64,000 nucleotides of DNA. Source: Cladochytrium replicatum. Taxonomy: Eukaryota > Chytridiomycota > Chytridiomycetes > Cladochytriales > Cladochytriaceae. How positions within the stretch are numbered: position 1 is the stretch's first letter; each line of letters starts with the position of its first letter. Position numbers and translations under genes: made by a program. The notes beneath the pieces are model-generated. The model was not told the origin of the DNA. It saw only the letters and a program-made list of their open reading frames with translations, and made no database searches. Below, one piece after another: positions 35,537 through 47,159 of this stretch. The stretch lies in the NCBI GenBank assembly GCA_025526935.1, contig JAHLKD010000101.1, positions 141,823 through 205,822 of the forward strand. Direction: 5' to 3'.

Positions 35537-37220
35537 ATGCCTCGAACTACAAAGAAGCGAGCGTTAAAACAATCCAGACCATCATCTGAAAGAGAATCAA
35601 GTGCAGAACCTGTGACTGCACCTGAAACATCTCTGGCATCGGGTTCTGAAGTGGAAGCAGAAGAAGTTGGCCTTGATGTCAAATCGACAGATGTCAAATC
35701 GACAGCTCCTTCAAAGAAACCGGCGCGACGTGGTACTAAAGGGGATGCTGACTATTTGCTCATCGACGGACTCTGTCCTGCTTCAGACATACGACTTTGG
35801 TATCGAAAATTCAAAGCGAGCGGCCACAGCTACGACTCGGAGGCCTTCATCAGCAACTGTCAAACAAATCGTGATGAATGCGGCCCAAGATTTGTTCTTC
35901 AAGGGTTGATCGACCGACTTAACTCTGACAGCAAGCTAGTTCGTCAAGCCCTGAACGAAATTCACGATGAATGCAGTGGACGAACGGAGTTCATAACAGC
36001 AGCAAACGCCTATCGTATGGAGTGCTTGAAAAGCTCTTCCTTTCAGAAGGAAACAACATTTCTGGACTTTTACAGGCGGCAGGGACACAAGTACGGCATT
36101 TACAGAGGAATGCCCGTCACTGCAAAGGTTGACTGAGTTCCAAGCGACCATCAAACGAGCAGATGAGGACCGTGAAAGGACAAAACAGGTCCTCAAACAG
36201 TCAGAACGACTGTTGAACATGACAAAAGATCTTGAAGAGACTGCAATGAACGAGAGAAGGACCCGCATCGCAGCAGAAGTGCGAGAGAAGGCTCTCATTG
36301 ATGAATTGGGCAGGGCGGGTGCATTGATTCAGCACGGCGAGCACGAAGAGCTAGCAAGATTCAGGGAGATCACCGCTGCAATGGAAAGGGAGAAGCAGGC
36401 AACTTCCCAGGAGATTTCACAATGGAAATCACGTGTGACCGCCCTGGAGGGAGAGCTTGCTGCTCTGAAACGACAGGCTGGTCATTCAGAAGCTGCAGCA
36501 CCTGCGGCGCCAACATCAACAGGCGGCCTAATAAGCATATCGTCGGCTATCAAGGGGATTGGTAGAATTCCGAAGGTACATCGAACCAGTTCTCCAACGA
36601 GTTCCCTTGCATTGCTTAGCCTGCAGCAGCATCGTCGTACGGCTATCCTTTTGGTGAAAGAGGTCATCCAGGGTATCTGCTTCCAGATGCATAAGATCAA
36701 TGAGGTTATTTATGACCTTAAATTGCCGTCTCTTCCACCAGCAATCAAGTACGTCAATGTAAACTACGAAGTCCTCTCCCGAAATGAGTTTTTACGGCCC
36801 ATATTTGTTGAATCAGACGACCGCTCAAGCCGAATATCAACTTCAAGTAGCAGTTCTCGGAGCAGCCTTACTCTTCTTAGGGTGCACATTTTGCTCGGAA
36901 ACTGGATACGGCACAATAATTCGCTAAGTACGTCTGCCACTATCTATCGCATGTTCAGGGCATTAGTGGATGCATATCCTTCTGAGTGGCTAAGGTTCTG
37001 GACGGCATACATCGGGCATCTTTCGTCCATAACGCTCCCTGAGGTGGATTGGAAACCTTGGAAGACAGGTTTAGCCAAGGATTTCATGCTTTCAAATGAC
37101 GACATTGATCGGTTCATCAGGACTGGGTTGGCGAAGGACGTAACCAGTGGTGGATGGGACTCTGACGATATGAACCAGATACAGAAGCTGATTTGGGCTG
37201 TTCCACCTATCAACTTGTGA
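35537..37220 (+). pseudogene. Element A second gene, frameshifted copy
   Basis: This copy starts at the ATG at 35537 and matches the intact 560-residue gene of element A' (47823-49505). A single extra T near 36134 (GACTGAG here, GACGAG in A') brings in a stop at 36134-36136 after residue 199. The remaining 363 codons are open in the next frame to 37220 and almost identical to A'. The break is therefore recent, or a sequencing error. See the A' copy for the description of the protein. Confidence 0.85.
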
Positions 37221-37520
37221 TTGCTCAGTGGAGTTTTGTTTCTTTTTACGATAGTGTTTCTAAAATACACACTGTCCACACAGACACAAAGTGTTCATGT
37301 AAATATCCGTGGTCTAACTCAAAATTCAATCAATCCTCTCCTGGGCAGCAAAAACCCGGCGGGTCAGGGTCGGGTACGGGTTTCAACCACTTCGGGTCCG
37401 GGTATTCCCTTTGTACCCGTCAGTGACCCGGCGGGTCCCCAGACAAACACGACCCGACCCAAAGGGTTTGGTGCGGGTCGCCACTGAAACCCGGACCCGA
37501 CCCGGACCCGCCGAACCTTA

Positions 37521-37528
37521 GCCGTATC
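37521..37528. repeat. 8-bp target-site duplication half, GCCGTATC
   Basis: The eight bases right of element A read GCCGTATC. They are the reverse complement of GATACGGC at 54343-54350, which lies right of element A'. The partner that element A itself would predict (GCCAGTAC) is absent here. Confidence 0.9.
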
Positions 37529-39025
37529 CAGTTTCCGAGCAAAATGTGCACCATAAGAAGAGTACGGCTGCTCCGAGCACTGCTACTTGAAGTTGATGTT
37601 TGGCTTGAGCGTTCATCAGATTCAACAAATATGGGCCGTAAGAACTCATTTCGGTAGAGGACTTCATAGTTAACGCTGACAAACTTGATTGATGGTGGAA
37701 GAGACGGCAATTTAAGGTCATGAATAACCACATCGATCTTATGCATCTGGAAGCAGATGCCCTGGATGACCTCTTTCACCAAAAGGATAGCCGTACGACG
37801 GTGCTGCTGCAGATTAAGCAATGCAAGGGAACTGGTTGGAGAACTGGTTCGTTGTACCTTCGGAATTCTACCAATCCCCTTGATAGCCGACGAGATGCTT
37901 ATTGGGCTGCCCATTGATGTTGGCGCCGCAGATGTAGCACCTTCTGAATGACCAGCCTGTCATTTCAGAGCAGCAAGCTCTCCCTCCAGGGCAGTCACAC
38001 ATGATTTCCATTGTGAAATCTCCTGGGAAGCCACCTGCTTCTCCCTTTCCATTGCAGCGGTAATCTCCCTGAATCTTGATTGCAAGCTTGCCGTGCTGAA
38101 TCAATGCACCCGCCCTGCCCAATTCATCAATGAGAGCCTTCTCTTGCACTCTGCTGTGATGCGGGTCCTACTCTCGTTCATTGCCGTCTCTTCAAGATCT
38201 TTTGTCATGTTCAACAGTTGTTTTGACTGTTTGAGGCCTGTTTTGTCCTTTCACAGTCCTCATCTGCTCGTTTGATGGTTGCTTGGAACTCGTCAACCTT
38301 TGCAGTGACAGGCATTCCTCTATAAATGTCGTACCTGTGTCCCTGCCGCCTTCAGAACCCGATCCCAGAGATGTTTCAGGAGTCACTGGTTCTGCACTTG
38401 ATTCTCTTTCAAATGATGGTTTAGATTGTTCCAAAGCTCGCTTCTTCGTAGTTCGACGCATGGTGTTGTTAATGTTTGTCGTGGGAAGAAACTGGCCTGG
38501 CGTCTTAGCCGGAATGTTAAAGGAATGTATGCTATGTTACTTCCCTGACACTATAGTTTTCTACCCAATCTGAAAGTATTAATAAGCTAGGGAAGAAACT
38601 GTCTACCCAGACAGACCCAGTGACACTCAGTCTCCCAGATTCTGTCCATTTGGACACTTTCTCAACTTATTAACGTTACTTCAGTAATCTCTATCAGGTA
38701 CAGCTAACCTCTCTACAAATACTACTAGCAATAGGATTCCGTCCACCTGGACACTTTCTCAACTCATAGACAGTACTTTAGTGATCTCTATCAAGTAAAA
38801 CTAACCTCTCTATCAATGTTACAAGCAATAAGATTCTGTCCACCCAGACACTTTCTCAACTCATTGACGGTACTTCACTGATCTCTATCAAGTACAACTA
38901 ACATCTCTATCAATGTTACAAGCAATACGATTCTGTCCAGCCGGACACTTTCTCAACTCCTGGACAGTACTTCAACAGACGAACAGTCTAAACAACAATT
39001 TCACATTTAAACGATTGGGTTTTTA
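37529..39025 (-). mobile_element. Older diverged copy of the hAT family, larger part (copy C)
   Basis: On the minus strand from about 39025 the sequence follows the family from just past the transposase stop: a short central repeat array (about 38630-38985), then the second gene from its ATG (near 38461) through the coiled coil to HILLGNWIR at 37529. It has many substitutions, internal deletions and frameshifts. The gene stops abruptly at the 8-bp duplication, and its last fifth is found at 54351-54773 on the other strand. Removing A' and flipping the spacer makes the two parts continuous (CTGGATACGGC | ACAACAATTTGC). Confidence 0.85.
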
Positions 39026-39229
39026 GCGGTTTATAATTTTTGGCATTTTCCGAGTGAAGATTTAGCGGTTTATTATTTAGCTGTACATTGTCACAGAGGC
39101 TGAAAAAAGGCGGTCATAATATAAAGATAGTTGTGTTGTGTCCGAGCTCATATGGTGGTGTTTTGGGAATAGAATACAAAGCTGAAGAGCGCAGAGGCAA
39201 GGCAAAAATACCGAGAGGAGAGGTATTCG

Positions 39230-40296
39230 CTATCGAGCCGAGTTCGAGCTTGACGCCCCATCTCTCTGCACGACGGAAGCGCGACAATCGCAGTTTGAGT
39301 GTGCCTGCATTTGACGTTTCAAGAACTGAACCTCTTCACTGAGGTGTGCAACTAGAGCCGTGAGCTTCGCGTTGCGTTCCGCCACTTCTTGCCCCTGCTT
39401 TTCAAGGTCCGCGATCCACATCTTTTTCTTCTGTCGACATTTGGACGCTTCCCAACATTGAGAATTGGGAATTAGTACTTTGCGTACCTACCAATGCGAA
39501 AGTTACACTAACCGGCAATACGGTTACGTTCAAGGAATCGACGCCGTTTCTCCTCAGGATCTTCGTTGTCGTCGTCCTTTTCTGCGCTCACGGTGGATCT
39601 GTTTCGTTTTCGGGTTCGTCGTGCGAAATTTCCATTTTTCCTTTCGTCTTGGTTCATAGCCTCATCTGCGGAGGATGCGGTGGAGGGTTGAGAAGCGCCG
39701 TACGAATCCAAATTATGCGATATTCCATTGACAGGTTTTGGAGGTTGGTTCGTGAGTGATCGGGATGCTTGGGGGTTAGACTGAGCTACAAGTGAAGTTT
39801 CGGAAGTATTTTGTTGCAGCGAAGGAGTTATGCCCGCAGAGGCTGGTGATTTCTCGCCAGTAACGTTCAAAGCGATTAGTCGTGCCGATTCTGCGATGCT
39901 AGCGATGCCCATTTTCGAAGGAGGTACGGTTTCCGCAACATTTGAAGAAAGAGTGATGAAACGATCCCGTCCTGCGGCTACGCCATTACTGGCAGCACAT
40001 TCATGAGCTCCTGCTACATCGGCTGCTTTCGTATGTGGGGTGGTGTTTGTTCCCAACTGTTGCTGGTTTGTGGCATTGTTTGAAACTGCTCTGTCTTGAA
40101 CGTGCGCTGCTGAAGCTGGCTGTGGTTGTTTTGGCTGGGGTGGTGAAGCGGCGACTTTCGCGAAACTCTGTTCGAACGGGTTCAGTTCGCCGGAGTTGTA
40201 TCTGGTGATAATTCCAGATGTGAGCCGCAAGTCAGCGCTGTCCATGCCCAGACATTCCTTCAAGAAACGCGACGGGGTCGAGACGTCTTCCATCAT
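39230..40296 (-). CDS. Atf1/CREB-type bZIP transcription factor
   Basis: Two minus-strand exons, 40296-39513 and 39447-39230 (65-nt intron), join in frame to 333 residues. The N-terminal region has GELNPFEQSFA, the motif shared by fungal Atf1-type stress regulators. The middle is Ser/Gln/Ala-rich. The bZIP spans the splice site: EEKRRRFLERNRIA | ASKCRQKKKMWIADLE, followed by a leucine-heptad zipper (LEKQGQEVAERNAKL, LVAHLSEEVQFLKRQM) and the terminal SNCDC often seen in this group. Such factors sit downstream of stress MAP kinases and bind CRE-like sites. The gene lies inside the inverted spacer and appears intact. The ATG at 40296 is the first in frame; a 5' exon cannot be excluded. Confidence 0.9.
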
Positions 40297-41185
40297 CGTC
40301 CAATACAAATCCAATAATATTCACCTCGATAAATTTTCAAACATGGGGGACACGTGAGGGGGGGGGGGATGTTAGACAAAGTTATGAGAATGTGATGTTG
40401 CAGTGTAAGTATGTTTGTGTTGATTTTAGCAACATTGATATCAATGTCATTAACCAAAAACTGAAAAATGATAACCTGGGCTGATGCTTTTTTTATCACC
40501 ACCATGTGACCCTGCGCGTGGGGGACAACTCTCTCTGATCAAGCTTTGTGCGTTCCCTGGTCCGGAAGCTCTCCTTAGCAGCCCGATCTTTCCACTTGTC
40601 TGTCCACCAAACTACACTCCCGCCCCGTTGCCCTCCGGATGCAAGTGGAACATGTCCATCCGCGGCACAGCCATAGCGCCTTGGGGCGCAGCTCGTGTTT
40701 TGGGACGAATTTTTGTATAGCGTCAATTTTAAACCCCTGGTTTCTTTCCTGGATAAACAGCGCACTCGTGCAATGCAGACCGCAAATCAAAACGCCCAGC
40801 AGAGACACCCCGCCGATTCTAAAACATGTGAGTGATCCGCGATATAGCCGGTGATCTACCAAGTGCAGGCATATCCTTTTCGGCAGATGAATTTTGGGTT
40901 ATGAGGGCCGTGCCGTGTCAGCTGCAAATATGCGCTTTGAAAAAACACCACCGGAGCGGCATCTCTGATTGTGGCCGGCCAATATTGAAAATGATATCAT
41001 TTCTCCTTATCTCACGGACTTTTCACCTTCTTTAGGGAGCATAAAACCTGCAATTAAGAAGAGTAGTCGAATGAATGACCTAGTCTCAGAGTTCGATAGC
41101 CCCATGTACTGAAAATTCTTATTTTGAGGCATTTCCTGCACTCCCCTTGCTTCTAATTTGCCCATTTTATCTTATGCCGCACTGA
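40297..41185. other. Intergenic stretch without a recognised gene
   Basis: About 0.9 kb lies between the divergent bZIP and CatSper-like genes. It has a run of ten or so G residues near 40363 and no conserved open frame. It must contain both promoters. Confidence 0.45.
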
Positions 41186-41407
41186 ACCAGCGGAACGCAG
41201 TATATCTTCCCGCACATCCCCTTTGATGGAAATGTTGGAAGATCCCTATTCAAGGCTTTTGCCAGCGCTCGCTCTCCCCCTTACGATTCACTCCATGTTG
41301 ATATTTCCTTGCCATTCGGAAGCATTTCTCGCTTGGACAGAAAAAAAACTTCATACGCTGGCACCACAAGATCTTTCTCTGATCCTCACTTTGGCCGCTG
41401 TGTTGCA

Positions 41408-43037
41408 ATGAACAACGTGATAAAGGCTTTCCTGTTGGCAAGGAAATATCTTCATGACTTTATGGTCTTCACATTCTGCAATTCCCGCTTCCATCATTCA
41501 AAATACCGTCGTAACCTTCTTCATTGTTTGATGCTGACTTCTATTCTGCCTCCAGTGCAGGTATTCCAAGATCACAGTCAAACGTGCGGGAGAGAATTGC
41601 GCGAGTTCGCGTGCCACGAAGCCAACGTCCGCTTGTGCGATTCATTGGCGGTTTCGTCAACGTGAGCAAATTTTCGATCTGAGCAGCGAACATGGGCTAA
41701 ACCGAAGTGTTTTACATTTCAGTCCTATGCGTTCCAATGGTTTGTCATGCTGGTCATTCTCGCCAACGTCATTGCAATAGCACTCGAAACCGACGCGCTC
41801 TCCAATAGCGGATCTTCGTCGGTGCCCGTGGTGTTCTCGTATCTGGATCTGTTCTTCTTAGCCGTGTATGTGGTCGAATTTGTCCTCAAGATTTACGTGG
41901 AGCCCATTGGATACTGGAAGGAAGCATACAACCGTTTCGATGCTGTGATCCTGTTCGTCAGTCTTGGACAATGGATAGCGCAATTCTACATGGCCAAATC
42001 CAACAACCTTACTTTCCTTAGGGTGTTGCGGTGTGAGTATCGCTCGATCCTCATGCTGGTGAATCTCAGCAGTCTCACTTGACTTCATTTATTATCCCTA
42101 TAGCTCTGCGTGCTCTTCGAGCTTTCAGATCCATATCGTTCATCAGGAGTCTCAAGGTTGTGGTCAACGCTCTGGTGACAACCCTCACACGCAATGCGGT
42201 CGACATCCTGCTCCTCCTTGTTCTTCTCATGTTCATCTTCTCTGTGATGGGACACTACTTATTTGGTGATGACCCTTCCAATGCTGATGCGTACTCTAAT
42301 TGGGGAACGTTCATCGATGGATTTTATACTCTTTTCGTGTTTGTCACAGTAAGTAGAGCAGTAAGTAGAGCAGGCTTTTGGACTAAGAAATGTGGACTTG
42401 TTATTTTCTATAGGCGGAGGGCTGGACGTCGTATCAGGACAATCTGACTGGTGACGGATACTACGGAAGCGAGGCGTTCACAGGTGCCTTTATCTTTATC
42501 GGCAACTTCATTATCTCCAATCTATTCATTGGAGTCATCTGTGAGGTTTGTCACACCTCTACATCTTCCTATTCGAAGAAGAATCCTTGTCATACTCCAT
42601 TTCTAGAACCTCGAAGAAGCCACCGAAGCCGACCGAGCATTCCAGCAGGAGCGCAGGAACGCCGCCAAGGCCCAGAAGCGCGAGATCTTCCTTCGCAAGC
42701 AGCACAGGGACATGGTCCAGCTCCTCGCCGTGCGCAAGTCGGACCAGCAACGCAATCTTCAGCAGATCCTGCAGGACCTCGCGGGAACCTTGCGTCACGA
42801 GGACGTGATTCCGATGACGCACCTCTCGTGCGACCTGACTTGGCTCGAGACCTTCATGGTGTCGCTGCATTATCATGAGAACACAATGTACAGGATACAG
42901 CAAGTGGAGTTTGGGATTGCGAATACTCTTGCTGAAATTGGTAAATGCTTCGGTGTGACTGCTCCGATGAATATATTTAATGAATTGTTTTGGTGGTAGT
43001 TGATAGGAGGATGCACACGAGAACCAAGCTGGAATGA
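41408..43037 (+). CDS. CATSPER: CatSper3-like single-domain voltage-gated cation channel
   Basis: Exons 41561-41661, 41723-42032, 42104-42348, 42414-42545, 42607-42940 and 43000-43037 are secure. A first exon ending at 41510 is in frame, with an ATG at 41408 (420 residues in all), but its frame is open upstream to 41186, so the start is uncertain. The protein has six membrane segments. S4 reads FLRVLRSLRALRAFRSIS with Arg every third residue. The pore helix and filter read LFVFVTAEGWTSYQ (Glu near residue 255). The C-terminal tail NLEEATEADRAFQQERR...RHEDVIPMTHLSCDLTW resembles CatSper3. In animals CatSper is the sperm flagellar calcium channel; here a zoospore role is inferred from the dynein. 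Introns are 50-71 nt. Confidence 0.85.
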
Positions 43038-43136
43038 ATATCTTTCCTCTTATGAGCAAAAAGCGTTACAAATGAGCTCAACACTATTTTATTTGATTCG
43101 GGAGTTCACCACCGAGGGACGGACCTTTAGATGGGC

Positions 43137-43228
43137 GTACTTCATATACGTTGTTTAATATAATTGAAATGAAGTGCTTGAGATGGACTCACTTCATATA
43201 TGTTTAATATAATTGAAATGTAGTGCTT
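43137..43228 (+). repeat. Two-copy short tandem repeat downstream of the CatSper-like gene
   Basis: A segment reading TTCATATACG...TTTAATATAATTGAAATG then AGTGCTT occurs at 43141-43179 and again at 43192-43228 with few changes. It lies between the channel gene and the P450 relic; no function is apparent. Confidence 0.7.
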
Positions 43229-43345
43229 CCTTCATGTTTGCAACGATTTCGACGAAAAGTACAGTGCTGAGCATTTACTCTTCCAATTTTTAAAAGAAAA
43301 AGTTCACACTAAAATTTTGCACGGACATCATCACAAACGGCAACA

Positions 43346-44788
43346 ATGCTTCTGGCTTTAATTTTGGTTACATCTCTCCTCGTTGCCTTCTGGCATCTCT
43401 TATATCAGCAACTACCCGATAGCTTACCGGGTCCATATCTAACTCGTCTTCCCGTCCTTTGTAGCGTCCTCGAAGTTTCCTACTATGCAGTTGTGCACAG
43501 CCGGGCAGACCTCTTCTTTGACTACGTCGCACGGCGATTTGGTTCTTTCGCGAGAGTGTGGTTTCCAGCAGTTGGAAGGGGGATCGTGGTTACTGATGCC
43601 GTGGCAATACAAAAGATGTTAACGCTGAGCGGTGGAAGCGAAGGTCGAATGTTTGCGAGGAGCGAATATGTACCCGTGATGGCGAAAGATATGACAGAAT
43701 ACGCCATGTCTACTTTACCCGAAAACACCCTGATCTGGAAGAAGGTACAGCACTGGCATTAAAGTTACCAGAGAATGTTGTACTAACACTATTTCATCCA
43801 TGTATGTAGCACCGTAAGGTAATCTCTCCCGCTTTCAGCCCTTCCTATCTCCGTCGTGCACATTCTTTCGCGCAAGACGCCAGCACAAAGCTCATGTCGA
43901 AATGGCTCCATCGTTTCAATGCGGTTCAAGTAGATCAAACCTCGTTTGTGGTCGTCGAAAGTCACGACCTCCTCACAATTGTTCTCGAGCTCACCACTCG
44001 CACCATGTTTTCTTTCGATCTGAATCTGATTCTGGCAGATCCGAATGAGGCTATGACCGCTGAAGCGAGAGATTTTATGCATTAGATCCGGTGGACGGTG
44101 CAGTTCTTTGTTACCCGATACGGGGTTCCTCGACCGTTCTTGGATTTGGCTGGCGTTGGGAAAGCCGATGTTGACATCCACAAAGCGGCAATCTTGAACG
44201 GGCAATTGATATGAAGAATGCAAACTCCTCGTCCGATGAAACCCCACTCGAAACCAAGAGCCGCTTTGACACGTCACTCGACTTGTTGGACCGCCTTCTT
44301 CAAGTGCCGACAGCTGAAAACGACGAAGACCCTGACGGATTAACTGAGGCGGAGATTCGTGGAGCCCAAATCGGGCTCCTCCTTGGTTCACTCGACACAA
44401 GTTTTGGCACACTTCAGCTCGCTCTTCTTGAGCTATCCTCCATGCCAGATCTTCAAGCCGGGCTCGCCTCTGAGATCGTGGACATCAATGCGCTCTCGTT
44501 CGATGACATCCCGAGCGTGCGTCTCCACCATGCGGTTATCAAAGAGACCATGCATCTGCACACAGTTTATCCCCTTCATCCCACGTACCGCAACCCACGA
44601 TATCCTTCACCCCGGAACGATGGCTCGCAGAAGACTCGTCGAGTCTGCCATTTTTTGGGTTTGGAGATGGGGCAACTGAATGCGTTGGGAAGAAGCAGGC
44701 TATGAACGCAATGGTGTTTGTGCTGGCGCATATCATGTCGAGATTTATTGTCACTTTGGGATTGAATCAAGGGGATGTGAAAAATTGA
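43346..44788 (+). pseudogene. Cytochrome P450 pseudogene
   Basis: An ATG at 43346 opens a P450-like frame with a hydrophobic anchor (LLALILVTSLLVAFW) and the proline-rich hinge LPGPYL. It is spliced at 43744 (GTACAG...GTAG) to HRKVISPAFSPSYLRRAHSF. The I-helix motif survives as GLLLGSLDTSFGTL, and the K-helix as VIKETMHLHTVYP with the ExxR Arg replaced by His. The heme loop reads FGDGATECVGKKQAM, keeping the Cys ligand. Stops after ARDFMH (about 44082) and NGQLI (about 44211), frame changes, and loss of much of the region between K-helix and heme loop show it is dead. P450s are haem monooxygenases of the ER; the substrate is unknown. Confidence 0.82.
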
Positions 44789-46250
44789 GTACGGAAGCAC
44801 ATTGGCGATCAGAAAACTGCCGCTGAATCTAACGCTAAGGCAGGGAGTGCTGGGGGATAAGAGTTAAGGAAAGGTCTTGATGCTGGTTTGGAGATCATCA
44901 CAATGACCAACAAGAACGCTTTTGATCAATTGCACGTTGTTCACTTATTGAGCAATGAAATAGCTTAGACTGAACGTACATAAATGTTAAACTAAGGAGA
45001 ATAACTTGAGATATTAGAACACAAAAGTGACAAAAAAACAGCCGAGAATCCTGCCAAAATTTCATCCCCCACAAGTCAAATGTTCCCTTCATATTGCACA
45101 ACTGCCAATCCAGCAAAGGCAAGTTGAGTGGCGGGATGGCAAACTTTCTGCTGACACCGACGTTGTCCAATGCACACAACACAGCATTGCCCTCCAGTGG
45201 ACCCACTGTAGCATTGGTCGGGAGCCCATTCGCATTGAACAAAATCGGTTAGCGCCATCCCATGGAAACAGCCTGGAGTTGGTAGTACTTGATGAAACCA
45301 AAACACATCTCCTGGTGATCCAAGCCCCTCTTGTGTGATTGGCACTGCAGGTGGGTCCCAGATGCAGGTGGTCAGGATCGGGGCACCTGGGACAAGTGTT
45401 GCAGCTCGATCCTGGTTGTTCCTTACAAATTTGAAATCAAAATAGTTCCAAGAGGGAAATAAGCTATTACCAGAGACGGCAATCGGTATGACAGACAATT
45501 ACACCTACAGATACATCCTTACATGCACAGAAATATGATTCTATTTTGCTAGTGCATTTACTAAAACACAAATTGTCAAGTGCTACGATAGTGTTTCTAA
45601 AGATGCAAATGTGAATGCTGTTGTGAATATGTCACCTAATTAACATCATTCATCCCTATCTTCCCCACTGATATCTTTTGGACTGGTTATTTGCACACAG
45701 CTTCTCTCCTCTCCAGATGTAAAGTTTAACATGGGCAATCTGCCCAAATTTCTCCCCCCAGTAGAAAGGAATATTCTGAGCAAAAATTTGAAGAAACAAA
45801 ATAAACTGTTCACAGTGAATGTGAATTAGCAACTGAACAAATTTTTAGCTGGTTATTCCACTTCGATGAAATGACTGATATCTGAAGTCGGTAGCTATGA
45901 TCCTAAGTGAGATAAGGCTTGCCACCATTGATTACGTCAAGGAATCAACTGGACTAGTGGTAGTTGCCACATTAGATCTCTCTTGACTCACAGTCGTGGT
46001 TCTATTCACAGCTTAAGGTTGGCAGCAGGGTGCCGTAATTGTTGTCTGTGGTGCCCTATGGTAAACAACCTTTTTGGTACAAAAGTATTCCCACGAGGTA
46101 TCGCTAAGTTTCCCAACAAGTCCTGTGCAGTTTGCACAGATGTCTGGTGGTATGGCGGTCGACACAGATACTTGTCGGAATTGGTCAGATCATGACGAAT
46201 GACACCACTGAATGGCAACTGGCTCAACTGGGAAATCTACCTGCTCAGGG
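44789..46250. other. Unassigned spacer sequence
   Basis: About 1.5 kb follows the P450 relic. Open frames of 100-140 codons overlap on both strands at 45027-45498, but none carries a motif I recognise. Given the neighbouring relics, this is probably eroded mobile DNA. Confidence 0.35.
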
Positions 46251-46252
46251 TT

Positions 46253-46432
46253 CCCAATCACAACAAAAAGACCTTCTTGGTGACGTTGGCAAAATTCCGT
46301 GCTCTGTTGGACAGCGTCTCGAAGGGACAGCAGATATTGAAATTTGGATTGCTAGAGAAGCAGCAAGACTTTGTGTTCATAACAGATGTTGTGGCGAATT
46401 GGCTTTGTGGAGCAAGGTGTACTTTGTTGTAA
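46253..46432 (+). mobile_element. Relic of a distant hAT transposase
   Basis: The translated stretch KTFLVTLAKFRALLDSV, SKGQQILKFGLLEKQQDFVF and ITDV aligns with the region just after the BED finger of the element A transposase (KNFLRHLKNHHG, PKGQQTLNFGSQEKEQNFVF, NPDV). Similarity is moderate and the frame closes soon afterwards, so this is a separate, older hAT lineage. Confidence 0.6.
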
Positions 46433-47159
46433 AGTGGTTGAGTAGAGTTGATCCTGAGACTCATACACACTATTGGACAGACTGACACAGTTGAACGAGC
46501 ATGCTCCAGTGGTCCCACACTTGATGTTTTCTGCTGACCCTGACCTAGGTGATCCCAGAGGGCTGGTGCGTGCACAACCCAACCCAGTCGGCAATTTTGA
46601 CCCCACAAGCCTGTGTCCTTCAACAGGATAAGGAGGTAGGGAAAGGTCCTGGTATGATAGCAACATCCTTAAGTGTATCAGTAGTGAGTTTTGGTTTGTA
46701 GCGGTTATCTGGCCTTTTGGTGTCTGGATGATGGGAGAAATAAAGGATCGACCCCGGGTGAGGCAGGCGGTGGTGTCGTGGATTGTGGAAGTCCTGGACG
46801 TGGAGAGCTCCCAGGAGATGCCAGCTGGGGGTGAGGTTGATTCAGAGGGTGAAGAAGATTGTGCGGAGGAGGCATACCTGTCAGGCTACGTTGTCTTGCT
46901 ACCAAGGAAGCTTCTCAGGTCGAATGGTGGCAAACTGACTGGTGCGGAGCTAGTCGGCAATCCATTCCATTCCCATAATTGGTCCAGATGCGGACCCTGC
47001 ATGGGCTGATGGTGTCGAGGCCCAACCAAGTGACGAGTGGAATGGGACTGAGCAACATGAGCATTTGGTGGAGCTCTATGGTGTTTGTGAGCAACCTCTC
47101 TTGAAATCTGAAGTCCCCTGATGGGTTGGGTTGGTGGAACACCGCACTAGCCAACACCT

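Larger units (their letters stand above)
30797..37520 (+). mobile_element. hAT-type DNA transposon, element A (6724 bp)
   Basis: Ends are TAAGGATCGGCGGGT (30797-30811) and ACCCGCCGAACCTTA (37506-37520), a 15-bp terminal inverted repeat with one mismatch. Inside each end lies GGGTC-rich subterminal DNA. The order is left repeat array, transposase (31719-34154), central repeat array, and second gene (35537-37220, frameshifted here). It is nearly identical to element A' in inverted orientation. Flanking 8-bp sequences (GCCAGTAC left, GCCGTATC right) differ from each other, which is unusual for one insertion and is explained by inversion of the spacer. Confidence 0.93.
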
